Source of the DNA: Rothia sp. P100
Lineage (GTDB): Bacteria; Actinomycetota; Actinomycetes; Actinomycetales; Micrococcaceae
Direction: 5' to 3'
Length of the DNA: 64,000 nt
Assembly (NCBI RefSeq): GCF_023712425.1
Contig: NZ_JAMAYG010000001.1
Coordinates: 186,001-250,000 of the forward strand
The notes beneath the pieces were generated by a model. It was not told the origin of the DNA, did no database searches, and saw nothing but the letters and a program-made list of their open reading frames with translations. A program made the position numbers and the translations under genes. Below are positions 8,131-16,735 of this stretch, piece after piece (the first letter of the stretch is position 1; every line of letters starts with the position of its first letter).

Positions 8131-9186
8131 TTAGAGAGCAGCGATGATTGCCGAGCCAACCTCTTCAGTAGACCGCTGGGCACCGGGGTTGGCTGCCAGG
8201 TCCGCTTCCACGGCCCGCTCGACCCGCGCTGCGGCGCCCTCAAAGCCAAGGTGGCGCAGCAGCATAGCCGCGGCAAGGACGGTGGCGGTCGGATTAGCAA
8301 TGCCCTGGCCAGCAATATCTGGGGCTGAGCCATGCACCGGCTCAAACATTGAGGGGAAAGTGCCGCTGGCGTTGATATTGCCGCAGGCAGCGTAGCCGAT
8401 CCCACCGGTGATAGCGCCAGCCTGATCGGTGAGAATATCACCAAAGAGGTTATCGGTGACAATGACATCAAAACGAGAGGGCTCGGTGGTGAAAAATATG
8501 GTGGCAGCATCAATGTGCAAGTAGTCAGTGGTGACCTGCGGGTACTCGGCCGCGACTTCATTGAAGATGCGGGAGTAGAGCTGACCGGCGTTAACGAGAA
8601 CGTTAGTCTTATGAATCAGGGTGAGTTTCTTTTTCTCGCGGCTGGTAGCCAGTTCAAAAGCGTAGCGGACCAAGCGCTCAATGCCGTAGGCAGTGTTAAG
8701 CGAAACCTCGGTGGCAATTTCAGCCGGGGTGCCAGCCCGCAGCAGTCCGCCATTACCGGCGTAAGGGCCTTCAGTGCCTTCTCGCACCACCACGAAATCG
8801 ATATCGCCGGGGTTGCTCAGCGGTGAGACTGCCCCGGGAAAGAGCTTGGATGGGCGCAGGTTGATGTAGTGATCAAAGGAGAAGCGCAGATTGAGCAGGA
8901 TTTCGCGCTCGATAAGACCGCTGGGCACCGTTGCCGAGCGGGGATCAGCGCCCACAGCACCAAAAAGAATAGCATCGTGGGTAGCTAGCTGATCTTTGGT
9001 CTCTTGGGTGAGGGTTTCACCGGTTGCTAGCCAGTGCTCAGCTCCCAAGCTGTAGGGGGTGCTGGTGAGGGTGATGTTCTCGAGGTCAGCGACGTGGTTC
9101 AGCACGCGCTCGGCTTGGGCTACTACTTCGGGGCCAATGCCGTCGCCGGCAATGACGGCGAGGTTGATGGAGCGATTTTCAGTCAT
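8131..9186 (-). CDS. leuB: 3-Isopropylmalate dehydrogenase
   Basis: This NAD-dependent decarboxylating dehydrogenase (351 residues) makes 2-oxoisocaproate in leucine synthesis. It has [10 protein letters not shown] at the N-terminus, [10 protein letters not shown], the substrate-binding arginines of [25 protein letters not shown], the catalytic IHKTNVL with Lys, [12 protein letters not shown] with metal-binding aspartates, and the NAD-binding [10 protein letters not shown]. The ATG at 9186 has TAGCCT six bases upstream and no Shine-Dalgarno sequence, indicating a leaderless mRNA. Its product feeds IlvE, encoded next. A terminator at 9301-9350 separates it from thrC. Confidence 0.95.
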   Translation of the reverse strand: MTENRSINLAVIAGDGIGPEVVAQAERVLNHVADLENITLTSTPYSLGAEHWLATGETLTQETKDQLATHDAILFGAVGADPRSATVPSGLIEREILLNLRFSFDHYINLRPSKLFPGAVSPLSNPGDIDFVVVREGTEGPYAGNGGLLRAGTPAEIATEVSLNTAYGIERLVRYAFELATSREKKKLTLIHKTNVLVNAGQLYSRIFNEVAAEYPQVTTDYLHIDAATIFFTTEPSRFDVIVTDNLFGDILTDQAGAITGGIGYAACGNINASGTFPSMFEPVHGSAPDIAGQGIANPTATVLAAAMLLRHLGFEGAAARVERAVEADLAANPGAQRSTEEVGSAIIAAL

Positions 9187-9300
9187 GCTTCCAGGCTAGC
9201 CCCGCCCTCTAGTCTTTACCACATTTTGGTCGCTGGTTTCAGATAGTGGGCTTGTCCGGTCTCAACGATTTCTTTAGTAATTTCACTAAACGCCATGCTA

Positions 9301-9350
9301 AAACAAGCGACCCCTATTCTCTTTCTTAGAAGATAGGGGCCGCTTGTTGA
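9301..9350 (-). terminator. Terminator between thrC and leuB
   Basis: The arms AACAAGCGACCCCTATTCT and AGATAGGGGCCGCTTGTT form a long stem, with T-runs on both strands (TTTTAG on minus, GATTTTTT on plus). It ends thrC transcription just past its stop. Confidence 0.85.
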
Positions 9351-9359
9351 TTTTTTAGA

Positions 9360-10787
9360 CTAGGCTCGCTCGCGAATCAGGGCCTTAACTGCCTCAGTAT
9401 CGTTGGGCAGGTCAAGCACGTGACGCTCGGCCTCCATGATGCCCTCAAAACGTGCCGGAATTTCTGGCTCAGAGCCGGTTGCCTCAGCAATGGTCTCAGC
9501 GAACTTGACCGGCAGGGCGGTTTCAAGGCAAATAATAGGGGTGTCAATTTCGGGGGCCAGTGAGCGGGCCACCTTCACACCGTCAGCGGTGTGGGGGTCA
9601 AGCAGCACACCCAGTTTCTCGTTGACCTCGCGAATTGTGGCAACACGATCGGCGTGGGTGGACTTGCCCGAGGCAAAGCCGTAACGGTCCGCGGCGTCCG
9701 CGAATGCCGGATCATCTCTCAGTGAGAACCCACCCTGGCGCACCTTGATACCGAAGAGATCAGCAGTGCGCTCAGCATCGCGCCCCAGCAAGTCAAAGAC
9801 AAAGCGCTCAAAATTTGAGGCTCGTGAGATATCCATGGAGGGGCTGGAAGTTTCATAGGTATCAGACGAAGAACGCACGCGGTAGTCACCGGTGCGGAAG
9901 AATTCATCGAGCACATCATTCTCGTTGGTCGCAACGATCAGCCGGTCAATGGGCAACCCCATTTGGCGGGCGATATGCCCTGCACAGATATCACCAAAGT
10001 TGCCGGTGGGTACGCAGAAGGAGACCTTCTGGTCGTTGGTTTCGGTGGCACGAATCCAGCTTGAGACGTAGTAGACCACCTGGGCCATGAGTCGTGCCCA
10101 GTTGATGGAGTTCACCGCACCGATACGGTGTTCCGACTTGAAAGCAGCGTCGGCTGAGATGGCCTTGACGACGTCTTGGCAGTCGTCAAACACACCGTCC
10201 AGAGCGATGTTAACGATGTTCTCATCATCTAGACCGAACATCTGTGCTTGCTGGAAGGGAGTCATGCGACCGGCAGGGGTCAGCATGAAAACCTTGATGC
10301 CTGCGCGGCCACGCATAGCGTATTCGGCTGAGGAGCCGGTGTCGCCAGAGGTCGCGCCCACAATGGTCAGGTGTTCTCCGCGGCGGGCTAGCTCGTATTC
10401 AAAGAGCTCACCCAGCAGCTGCATGGCCATGTCTTTAAAGGCAGCAGTGGGTCCCTCAGACAGGTGACCGATGAGCAGGCCGGGTTCTAGTTCCGTCACG
10501 GGAACAATGTCTTCAGAGGCAAACTTGGGGTAGCTGTAGGCACGGGCAGTAATCGCTTTGAGGTCCTCAGCAGGAATGTCATCAACGAAGAGCTGCAGCA
10601 CTTCAGCGGCAAGCGCATGGTAGCCCTCAGTGTTCAGCACCTGGCGCCAGTGGGTAAGAGTGGCGTCAGTCAGCTGAGGGTATTCTACGGGCAGGTAGAG
10701 ACCGCCGTCGGGGGCTAGCCCGCCCAGAAGGATGTCAGTGAAAGACGCGGGGGTTGCGCCAGTATCGCGCGTTGAGATGTACTGCAT
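9360..10787 (-). CDS. thrC: Threonine synthase
   Basis: This PLP enzyme converts O-phosphohomoserine to threonine. The 475-residue protein starts MQYISTRDTGATPASFTDILLGGLAPDGGLY, as in the longer threonine synthase class. It carries the PLP lysine in GPTAAFKDMAMQLL, the phosphate-binding VGATSGDTGSSAEYA, and TGNFGDICAGHIARQMGLP. The ATG at 10787 follows TAGGGT by six bases with no Shine-Dalgarno sequence, so it is probably leaderless. It stands alone, ending at the terminator before leuB. Threonine is the precursor of isoleucine, so it fits the amino-acid block. Confidence 0.95.
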   Translation of the reverse strand: MQYISTRDTGATPASFTDILLGGLAPDGGLYLPVEYPQLTDATLTHWRQVLNTEGYHALAAEVLQLFVDDIPAEDLKAITARAYSYPKFASEDIVPVTELEPGLLIGHLSEGPTAAFKDMAMQLLGELFEYELARRGEHLTIVGATSGDTGSSAEYAMRGRAGIKVFMLTPAGRMTPFQQAQMFGLDDENIVNIALDGVFDDCQDVVKAISADAAFKSEHRIGAVNSINWARLMAQVVYYVSSWIRATETNDQKVSFCVPTGNFGDICAGHIARQMGLPIDRLIVATNENDVLDEFFRTGDYRVRSSSDTYETSSPSMDISRASNFERFVFDLLGRDAERTADLFGIKVRQGGFSLRDDPAFADAADRYGFASGKSTHADRVATIREVNEKLGVLLDPHTADGVKVARSLAPEIDTPIICLETALPVKFAETIAEATGSEPEIPARFEGIMEAERHVLDLPNDTEAVKALIRERA

Positions 10788-11052
10788 GCTACTACCCTAC
10801 CCAATCTTGGTGCCTCGGTGGGTCTGGTGCTCATACTGCGGTATGAATTGACGGGGTATATCATCTGTCGGTTCTGGTGCTGGCACTTTAGCTCTCTAAA
10901 CTGACAGCCGTGGATGATGTTTTGGTTCAGTTAAAGGATGCTGAGCGCCGTAGGTTCAGGGTGAATGCCGTGGTATTGCAGAGGTTAGCTGATCACGGCG
11001 CTCCTGGACACTCATACTGAGTTTGCTGATACTCATGAACGGTTAAGTAACG
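10788..11052. other. Intergenic or degenerate stretch before the FtsX-like remnant
   Basis: A short open frame from the GTG at 10913 encodes VDDVLVQLKDAERRRFRVNA and ends at a TGA after about 36 codons. It resembles nothing I can name and may be the rest of a lost gene. Together with the permease fragment downstream it suggests a decayed locus between thrC and the lipoprotein gene. Confidence 0.35.
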
Positions 11053-11343
11053 GTGCAAGTCACCAGTTTGAAAGAGGTGGAGATTAATAGCACCTTCGGA
11101 ATTTCTGCCAGGGTTAACGTAGACAAGGGCGAGGCTAACTCTTTAAATGAGGAAGTCAGCATGGGCTTGCTCCTCCTGCAAGCTTTCGTGGCTGAAGGTG
11201 CGGTTCTAACCTACGCTTTCGCTTGGCAGGGGTTGGTTGCAACCTGGATAGGTAGCCTAACACTAGCCTGGCTAGCTGCTTCCCTACCTGCTTACAAAGG
11301 TGCTGGGGTGCCACCAGCAGTTGCTCTTCGGCAGATCACCTAA
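11053..11343 (+). pseudogene. C-terminal remnant of an FtsX-like ABC permease
   Basis: The 96-codon frame ends LAWLAASLPAYKGAGVPPAVALRQIT. That matches the last transmembrane segment and conserved PArraarldPveALR tail of FtsX/MacB-type permeases. It holds only the last one or two membrane segments of a protein normally several hundred residues long. No ATPase partner or upstream part is present. The GTG at 11053 may be accidental. A hairpin at 11363-11398 follows it, perhaps the old operon's terminator. Confidence 0.55.
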
Positions 11344-11362
11344 GGCCACTAGCAAAAACTGA

Positions 11363-11398
11363 GTCGGTGGGCTTGACACTAGATCAAAGCCCACCGAC
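11363..11398. terminator. Hairpin between convergent permease remnant and lipoprotein gene
   Basis: A perfect 12-bp stem (GTCGGTGGGCTT with its complement) has a 12-base loop. There is no clear T-run on either side, so it is a weak terminator candidate for the lipoprotein gene (minus) or the permease remnant (plus). Confidence 0.5.
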
Positions 11399-11418
11399 CC
11401 GGTGATCTCCCTAAGATT

Positions 11419-12342
11419 TTAGGATGCTGAAGGTGAGGGGGAGGTTGTGGGCACCGTGACAGATGAGGTGTCCTTGGGCTCAGCCTTATCAGCGTTAACC
11501 CGTTCAAGAGCAAACTGATGGGTCTCTTCGATATCGTTTGAGAACTGTTTTAGGCGCTTATACATGCTCTCGTAATATGAGTGCTTGAGCTCAGTGACAG
11601 CACCATCAAAATTATTGCCTTCTCGGCAACTGATATCGCTTTTCAGCATTTTTTCCGCTGTTTCAGCATCAACCAAGCTGGACTGATAGACAGCCTGATC
11701 GGTGGATTCAAGGGAAGTAATCCCAGCGTCGTTCATGCAGGTTTTCCAGGCATTTTGCAAGTCAATATAGGTTTGGTCAGCGTGCAGCTCTTCTGAAATA
11801 GCCTGACCAAATTGCGGGGCTAAGAGTGCAACCTTAATACCATTTTCAGCACTACCGTAGATGTACTCATAGCTTTGTGCCAGGCAACCGTCCGCTGAAA
11901 TACCACCGCTGGTGTAGTCCATGAAGGTCACCTGGAACTGCTGAGTCTTATCTGTACCGATATAAGCATCAAGCCCTTTTTGGTCAAAGTCAGCTATCTG
12001 CTGGCTCTTATCTGCAGGCTCAGGCCCATAACCGGTTTCCTTAAGTTCTTCTGTGGTGCGGCCGGTGTAGACGGTGTCTTCCAGATCATGGTGCAGTACA
12101 GCCTCTTTGTAGGAGCCACCTGCCTGTTTGACGCACCGCTCAACAAATCCACGGCGGGCTTCCTCTGCTTCTGCGGGAGGGTAAATCCATGAAGAGAGCT
12201 GGGAGATGTGCTCCGGTTTAGGTTTCTGGGTGGGAAGTTCGCTGAAGTTTTCTGGCTGTGTGGAACAGCCGGTGAGCAACCCCGTAGCTAATAGGCTCAG
12301 AATGGATACACCTTTTATACAGTGACTAGTTAGTAATGACAC
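11419..12342 (-). CDS. Lipoprotein of unknown function
   Basis: The product is about 307 residues from the GTG at 12342, which has AGGAAAGG five bases upstream. A signal sequence ends in the lipobox GLLTGC, so the protein should be membrane-anchored on the outer face. The mature part is rich in acidic and Gln residues, with two Cys-containing segments (FVERCVKQAGGSYKEAV and WKTCMNDAGI). The latter resembles short Cys motifs of actinobacterial lipoproteins near ABC systems. It ends in a Ser/Thr/Pro tail. It is divergent from the SGNH hydrolase. The longer in-frame start at 12561 would overlap that gene and is unlikely. Confidence 0.75.
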   Translation of the reverse strand: MSLLTSHCIKGVSILSLLATGLLTGCSTQPENFSELPTQKPKPEHISQLSSWIYPPAEAEEARRGFVERCVKQAGGSYKEAVLHHDLEDTVYTGRTTEELKETGYGPEPADKSQQIADFDQKGLDAYIGTDKTQQFQVTFMDYTSGGISADGCLAQSYEYIYGSAENGIKVALLAPQFGQAISEELHADQTYIDLQNAWKTCMNDAGITSLESTDQAVYQSSLVDAETAEKMLKSDISCREGNNFDGAVTELKHSYYESMYKRLKQFSNDIEETHQFALERVNADKAEPKDTSSVTVPTTSPSPSAS

Positions 12343-12460
12343 GGCGACCTTTCCTAGATAATCAGCCCCAAGTCTAACTACTATGTATAGCTGAGGCGCA
12401 AAACAACAGACACGTTGATACGACATTCTTATCACTCTAATCACCATGACTAAGGTACAG

Positions 12461-13525
12461 ATGACCCCCGAAAATGTAGAAGGTCTTTCGACTTCGCGCA
12501 GAAACCTCATGCGCTTTGCTGCTTTAACCGGCGCAGCCAGTGCAGCGACCCTCATCAGCACAACCTCCAGCAGCTCACCTGCTCACGCTTCCGATGCGAC
12601 GTCCGATATCTTCCCGTCCGAACTCACCTACCCCACGGTCAATGGCCCCTCTCTGGCTCTTTGGGGGAGCTCCTCCTTCGAAGGAGCTCAGGCTGATCAG
12701 GGTGTTCCTGCCGGCTTTAACGCCACCATTGAAGCCTTACTGCATTCCTATTTAGGAGCTCCAGTCCTGAATTTTGGACGTGGCGGTGAAACTTCCACCC
12801 AGATCAATGCTCGCAGGGGAACACCAGAAAGCATGTACAAGTTGGTGTTCCCGCAGGATACCATTCCGGCTTCAGGTTCTGTTGAAGTAACCCTAGCGTC
12901 TGATTCTAACGTCGCATGGGGCGGCAGCACTCTTGCCGCCGGCTACGTAGGTGGGGTACCTGGCGTCCTGGTGCCTGCGTCCAACGATACGTTCACCTTC
13001 ACGAGACAGGTTGACGGTGAAGCAATCTACGCACCTGCTACTACCCCAGCTAGTTGGTTCCATTCTTATCAAGAAATGATTTCGCGTTCCTCTTACCACA
13101 TCATTCAAATTGGTCGGAATAATATGAATCAAACCGAGCAGATTCGCAAAGATACAGAACACGCTTTTGCCCTTGCCCCCAAGCGCACCCTGGTGATGGG
13201 GCACTTCCGTAGCAGAAGTGATAGCAAAGATTCTGACCGAGCAAAGCAGGTCAGTGAATATAACGCATGGGCTGCTGAAAAGTACGGCGAGCTCTTCGTA
13301 AACCCCGAAACCTTCCTTCGGGAGACCACCCAGGAGAGCTGGTTGAGGTACGGCGCCCTCTCAGGTTCGGGTGTGTGGAGCTCAGATACCGATAGAAAAG
13401 CCTACGATGAAGGTAAGATCCCGCCCTCTCTCTTCTCAACAGATGGTCTGCACCTCAATGGGTGGGGCTACATTGCCCTGGCGCAGATGCTCTACTACAA
13501 GGTCACTGGCTTGGGTTGGTTCTAA
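12461..13525 (+). CDS. Tat-exported SGNH/GDSL-family hydrolase
   Basis: The N-terminus (STSRRNLMRFAALTGAASAA) is a twin-arginine signal peptide with a likely cut after AHA. The mature part has LALWGSSSFEG as the nucleophile block (GSSS in place of GDS), LNFGRGGETSTQ as block II, IIQIGRNN as block III with the Asn, and a late DGLHLNGWGY carrying the Asp-x-x-His pair. Such proteins are exported esterases or acetyl hydrolases acting on polymers or lipids; the substrate is unknown. ATG 12461 has AAGG five bases upstream; an ATG 15 bases earlier (12446) is also possible. It is divergent from the lipoprotein gene, about 118 bases away, so the two may share control. Confidence 0.8.
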   Translation: MTPENVEGLSTSRRNLMRFAALTGAASAATLISTTSSSSPAHASDATSDIFPSELTYPTVNGPSLALWGSSSFEGAQADQGVPAGFNATIEALLHSYLGAPVLNFGRGGETSTQINARRGTPESMYKLVFPQDTIPASGSVEVTLASDSNVAWGGSTLAAGYVGGVPGVLVPASNDTFTFTRQVDGEAIYAPATTPASWFHSYQEMISRSSYHIIQIGRNNMNQTEQIRKDTEHAFALAPKRTLVMGHFRSRSDSKDSDRAKQVSEYNAWAAEKYGELFVNPETFLRETTQESWLRYGALSGSGVWSSDTDRKAYDEGKIPPSLFSTDGLHLNGWGYIALAQMLYYKVTGLGWF

Positions 13526-13611
13526 GAGTAGATGAGTTAGATACGTATGCCGCCAATCTGCCTCAAGCTGAGCGCAGGCTCCCTATGAGAATGCTACTTA
13601 GCCCATAAAAT

Positions 13612-13646
13612 TGCCCCACCTGAAGCCTTCAGGTGGGGCAGTTTTT
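13612..13646. terminator. Terminator between the SGNH hydrolase and metG
   Basis: A 13-bp stem (TGCCCCACCTGAA with its complement) and 3-base loop are followed by GTTTTTCTT on the plus strand. The minus side reads AATTTTATGG. It serves the convergent hydrolase (plus) and probably metG (minus). Confidence 0.85.
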
Positions 13647-13671
13647 CTTAGTTTCGGTGGGATGCTAAGGC

Positions 13672-15213
13672 TTAGCCTTCTTTGGGCTCCTCATAGCGGG
13701 GGAAGATCGGAGCAGGAGCCGGCAGTTCGGCACCGGGTACCAGCGCCTGGCCCAGGTCAGCGAAATCGCGGGCGTCTTGGCTAACCGCTAGAAGGTCCAG
13801 CATCTTTCCCATCGCGGTGGGCATGACCGGCTGAGTCAGGATCGCGACAATACGCAGCACCTCAGCGGTCACGTAGAGCACCGTGTTCATGCGCTCAAGA
13901 TTGGTCTTGCGCAACTTCCATGGTTCCTGGGAGGTGAAGTAGCGGTTAGCTTCGCCTACCACCTGCCAGATACGTTCTAGAGCTTTGTGGAAGGCCAGTT
14001 CATCGAAATCAGCGCGCACCGGCTCATAGAGGGCATTCGCCAGATCGAGCATGGCCTGATCCTCAGCGGTGAAAGCGCCGTGAAGCGGCACCTTACCCTC
14101 GCAGTTCTTGGCAACCATTGATAGCGATCGCTGGGCCAGGTTACCCAAGTCATTGGCTAAATCAGAGTTGATGCGGCTCTTGATAGCTTCGGCTGAGTAG
14201 GAGCCATCCTGACCGAAGCTGACCTCACGGAGCAGGAAGAAGCGTAGCTGATCCAGCCCGAAGGAGGAAACCAGATCTACAGGGTCAACGACGTTGCCGA
14301 TGGACTTGCTCATCTTTTCGCCGTCAACCAGCAGGAAGCCGTGGGCGAAGACTCGCTTGGGTAGCTCGATACCGGCTGACCAGAGGAAAGCAGGCCAGTA
14401 GATAGCGTGGAAGCGTGAGATATCTTTGCCGATGACGTGGTAGCTGGCGGGCCAGTAGGTCTTAAAGAGGTCGCTGTTGGTGTCCGGAAAGCCGACGCCG
14501 GTCAGGTAGTTAGTCAGGGCGTCCACCCAGACGTACATGACGTGCTTTTCATTGCCGGGCACGGGCACGCCCCAGTCAAAGCTGGTGCGGGAGATGGAGA
14601 GGTCGCGCAACCCATCCTTCATGAAGCCTGCTAGCTCGTTACGGCGGGATTCGGGGTAGACGAACCCATCAGTTGCGTAGAGCTCTTTGAGGCGGTCTGC
14701 GTACTTGGAGAGTCGGAAGAAGTAGGATTCTTCCTCGTTCCACTCCACCTCGGTGCCGGTTTCAATGGCGTAGCGTACGCCGTTGCGCACCTCGGTCTCG
14801 TCTTCTGCGTAGAAGGCTTCGTCACGGACGGAGTACCAGCCCTCGTACTTGTCCAGGTAGATGTCTCCGGCCTCTTCCATCCGCTTCCACAAAGCCTGGG
14901 ATGCTTCATAGTGGTCGGGGTCTGTGGTGCGGATGTAGCGGTCGTAGCTGATGCTCAGCTGATCATCCATAGCTTTAAAGCGGGCGGCATTCTGGTCGGC
15001 GAGTTCTTGAGCACTCATACCCAGTTTCTCGGCGGTGGTTTGCATTTTTTGGCCGTGCTCATCGGTGCCGGTCAAAAAGCGTACATCAAAGCCATCGAGG
15101 CGCTTGAAACGGGCCATCACATCGGTAGCAATATGTTCGTAAGCGTGACCGATGTGGGGGTCACCGTTGGGGTAAGCGATTGCGGTGGTGATGTAGAAGG
15201 GGGTTGAAGTCAT
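13672..15213 (-). CDS. metG: Methionine--tRNA ligase
   Basis: This class I synthetase charges elongator and initiator tRNA-Met. The product is 513 residues. The HIGH motif is PHIGHAYEH near residue 20, the KMSKS loop is EKMSKSIGN, and the C-terminal domain is helical. It lacks the Cys-rich zinc knuckles of the longer class and the extra C-terminal dimer domain, so it is the short form common in actinobacteria. The ATG at 15213 is preceded by TAAAGT at 7 bases and no Shine-Dalgarno sequence, so it looks leaderless. The in-frame start at 15237 lies upstream of that -10 element and is rejected. Confidence 0.95.
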   Translation of the reverse strand: MTSTPFYITTAIAYPNGDPHIGHAYEHIATDVMARFKRLDGFDVRFLTGTDEHGQKMQTTAEKLGMSAQELADQNAARFKAMDDQLSISYDRYIRTTDPDHYEASQALWKRMEEAGDIYLDKYEGWYSVRDEAFYAEDETEVRNGVRYAIETGTEVEWNEEESYFFRLSKYADRLKELYATDGFVYPESRRNELAGFMKDGLRDLSISRTSFDWGVPVPGNEKHVMYVWVDALTNYLTGVGFPDTNSDLFKTYWPASYHVIGKDISRFHAIYWPAFLWSAGIELPKRVFAHGFLLVDGEKMSKSIGNVVDPVDLVSSFGLDQLRFFLLREVSFGQDGSYSAEAIKSRINSDLANDLGNLAQRSLSMVAKNCEGKVPLHGAFTAEDQAMLDLANALYEPVRADFDELAFHKALERIWQVVGEANRYFTSQEPWKLRKTNLERMNTVLYVTAEVLRIVAILTQPVMPTAMGKMLDLLAVSQDARDFADLGQALVPGAELPAPAPIFPRYEEPKEG

Positions 15214-15334
15214 AGGCACAACTTTACCGTGAACCACGGCCCATGGGCTAATATCGTCCGCTTTAGGGGTGCGCTCTACCGCTGCAGGGCGTCGGCTCCC
15301 CCACCCCCTCTATCATCTGAACAGCGGTGGGAGA

Positions 15335-16435
15335 TTAGAGGCCGCCCTTCCAGTCTTTAGGAGCAAATTGCAAATGCTGGAAAGGGAAGTCATGCAGGTT
15401 CTCTGGCGCCTGACCATACTTAGCTTGCACCTGGGTGTACCAGCGGGAATTCCCTTGAGTAGCCTCAGTCTGACTGGTGTCGTATTCGTAATTAGCTGCC
15501 ATGCACCAGATGTTACGGTCACTGCCGTAGCCCCCGTATTTCTGGAGAGCTTTGGCGATCATGAGGGTCAGTGGGCGCAGGCCCAAAGAATCTAAATTGA
15601 CCGCTGGGTTGATGCGGAACCACTGCCCCTCATAGGGAGCAAGGGGGTCTGTTAGGTTGCCGTCTCCTTGACGAGCAGGCCAGGAGTAGCCGCTGCGGGC
15701 GTTGGGCAGGGTAAAGGAGACCGCATGGTTGATTCTCCCTGCTAGCACCTCATCGATACCGATTTGAGTGAGCTCGCTAGCCATTCCCACCACGCTGCTG
15801 GAACCTCCGGTGAGCTGGAGGCTATGACCTGATCCGGCCAGGGCTCGTGCGTCCTTGATGTAGCCACCAGAGCTGTAATGCCAGCGTCCCTTATGCTCGC
15901 CCTCAGTTGTTTTCTGAACCAGAAAGAAGGACCGCCATAAACCGGTGCCCAGGTCATAGACAGCGATCGAGCGATCCCCACCAGCGGGTATTTGAAAATT
16001 TATGGGGAGGGGTATACGAACCGGGGTTTCAGCACCCATCAGTTTTTTGTATTCATCGCTCTGGTATTTGACGCGGTGATCAAAGCTGTAGAACCACTCG
16101 TAGTTCTGGTTGGGGTCCTTGCTGTTAACCGTGTGGATGGGGATGTTGTAGGCAAAAACATTGCCGCTCAGCGGGAGCTTACCCTTAAATTGATCGGTGA
16201 CGTAGGTTGAATGCAGGTTCTTGAGGTAGTTAGCCATCTGTGCAGAGTTAGGGAGAACCGGCATGGCTGCAACGCTACGTTGGGCAACGGTGCCTCGAGC
16301 CAGGTAGTTAGCTGGATGCAGTGGGGAGACGGGGCTTGCCTGTGCCTGGCTATGGGGCTGTGTGAGGGCCAGCGCTAGAGTGCCGGTCAGTAAGGGGGCA
16401 AGAGCTCGGCGGGGTAGGTGTGGTTGAACGGTCAT
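15335..16435 (-). CDS. Secreted protein of unknown function
   Basis: The protein is 366 residues with a signal peptide: a positive start (MTVQPHLPRR), a hydrophobic core and SQAQA before the mature part. The mature region shows IAVYDLGTGLWRSFFLV, WHYSSGGYI, an SSVVGMASEL segment, the conserved-looking GRINHAVSFTLPNA and SYSWPARQGDG. Late segments are LRPLTLMIAKALQKYGGY and RNIWCMAANY. I recall this order from secreted actinobacterial proteins without assigned function, but no enzyme class follows from it. It lies alone between metG and serA, with a palindrome about 165 bases upstream. Confidence 0.75.
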   Translation of the reverse strand: MTVQPHLPRRALAPLLTGTLALALTQPHSQAQASPVSPLHPANYLARGTVAQRSVAAMPVLPNSAQMANYLKNLHSTYVTDQFKGKLPLSGNVFAYNIPIHTVNSKDPNQNYEWFYSFDHRVKYQSDEYKKLMGAETPVRIPLPINFQIPAGGDRSIAVYDLGTGLWRSFFLVQKTTEGEHKGRWHYSSGGYIKDARALAGSGHSLQLTGGSSSVVGMASELTQIGIDEVLAGRINHAVSFTLPNARSGYSWPARQGDGNLTDPLAPYEGQWFRINPAVNLDSLGLRPLTLMIAKALQKYGGYGSDRNIWCMAANYEYDTSQTEATQGNSRWYTQVQAKYGQAPENLHDFPFQHLQFAPKDWKGGL

Positions 16436-16598
16436 CGTTGGAGTGACTTTCTGTTGGGTTCTGGGAATCCGGTATCACCGTGCAGCAAGGGAGCCAAAGC
16501 ACCCAGTGCATTTAGACCGTGGGGATCATAAACGCAAGCTGTTTTTTAAGGGTCCGGGAAATCACCAACCTACCAGCAACAGCATCCGGCGTCACCCT

Positions 16599-16623
16599 TT
16601 TACCCATTTCTGATATGGGTAAA
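16599..16623. promoter_or_regulatory. Palindrome TTTACCCAT-7-ATGGGTAAA, possible operator
   Basis: Two perfect 9-base arms are separated by 7 bases. It lies about 165 bases upstream of the secreted protein gene. It could be a protein-binding site; there is no T-run, so a terminator is less likely. No regulator gene is adjacent. Confidence 0.35.
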
Positions 16624-16662
16624 CACTCTCATGTGGGGTGGACTCGGGAATCTAGCAACGCT

Positions 16663-16706
16663 AAAGGGCCTTGCTCTTCCCCTCGGTGGAAAAGCAAGAC
16701 CCTTCT
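16663..16706. terminator. Hairpin downstream of serA
   Basis: Arms AAAGGGCCTTGCTCTT and AAAGCAAGACCCTTCTT pair with one or two mismatches around a 12-base loop. It begins 30 bases after the serA stop. T-richness is modest, so the efficiency is uncertain. Confidence 0.55.
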
Positions 16707-16735
16707 TTGTAAGACTTCTAGGTCTATACCTCTAG

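Larger units (their letters stand above)
16436..16735. other. Intergenic region between serA and the secreted-protein gene
   Basis: These 300 bases contain no convincing gene. Near the secreted protein gene I see no clear promoter. The region holds a perfect 9-bp palindrome (16599-16623) and, next to serA, a long imperfect hairpin (16663-16706). A short plus-strand frame around 16519-16752 is not supported as a gene. Confidence 0.5.
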
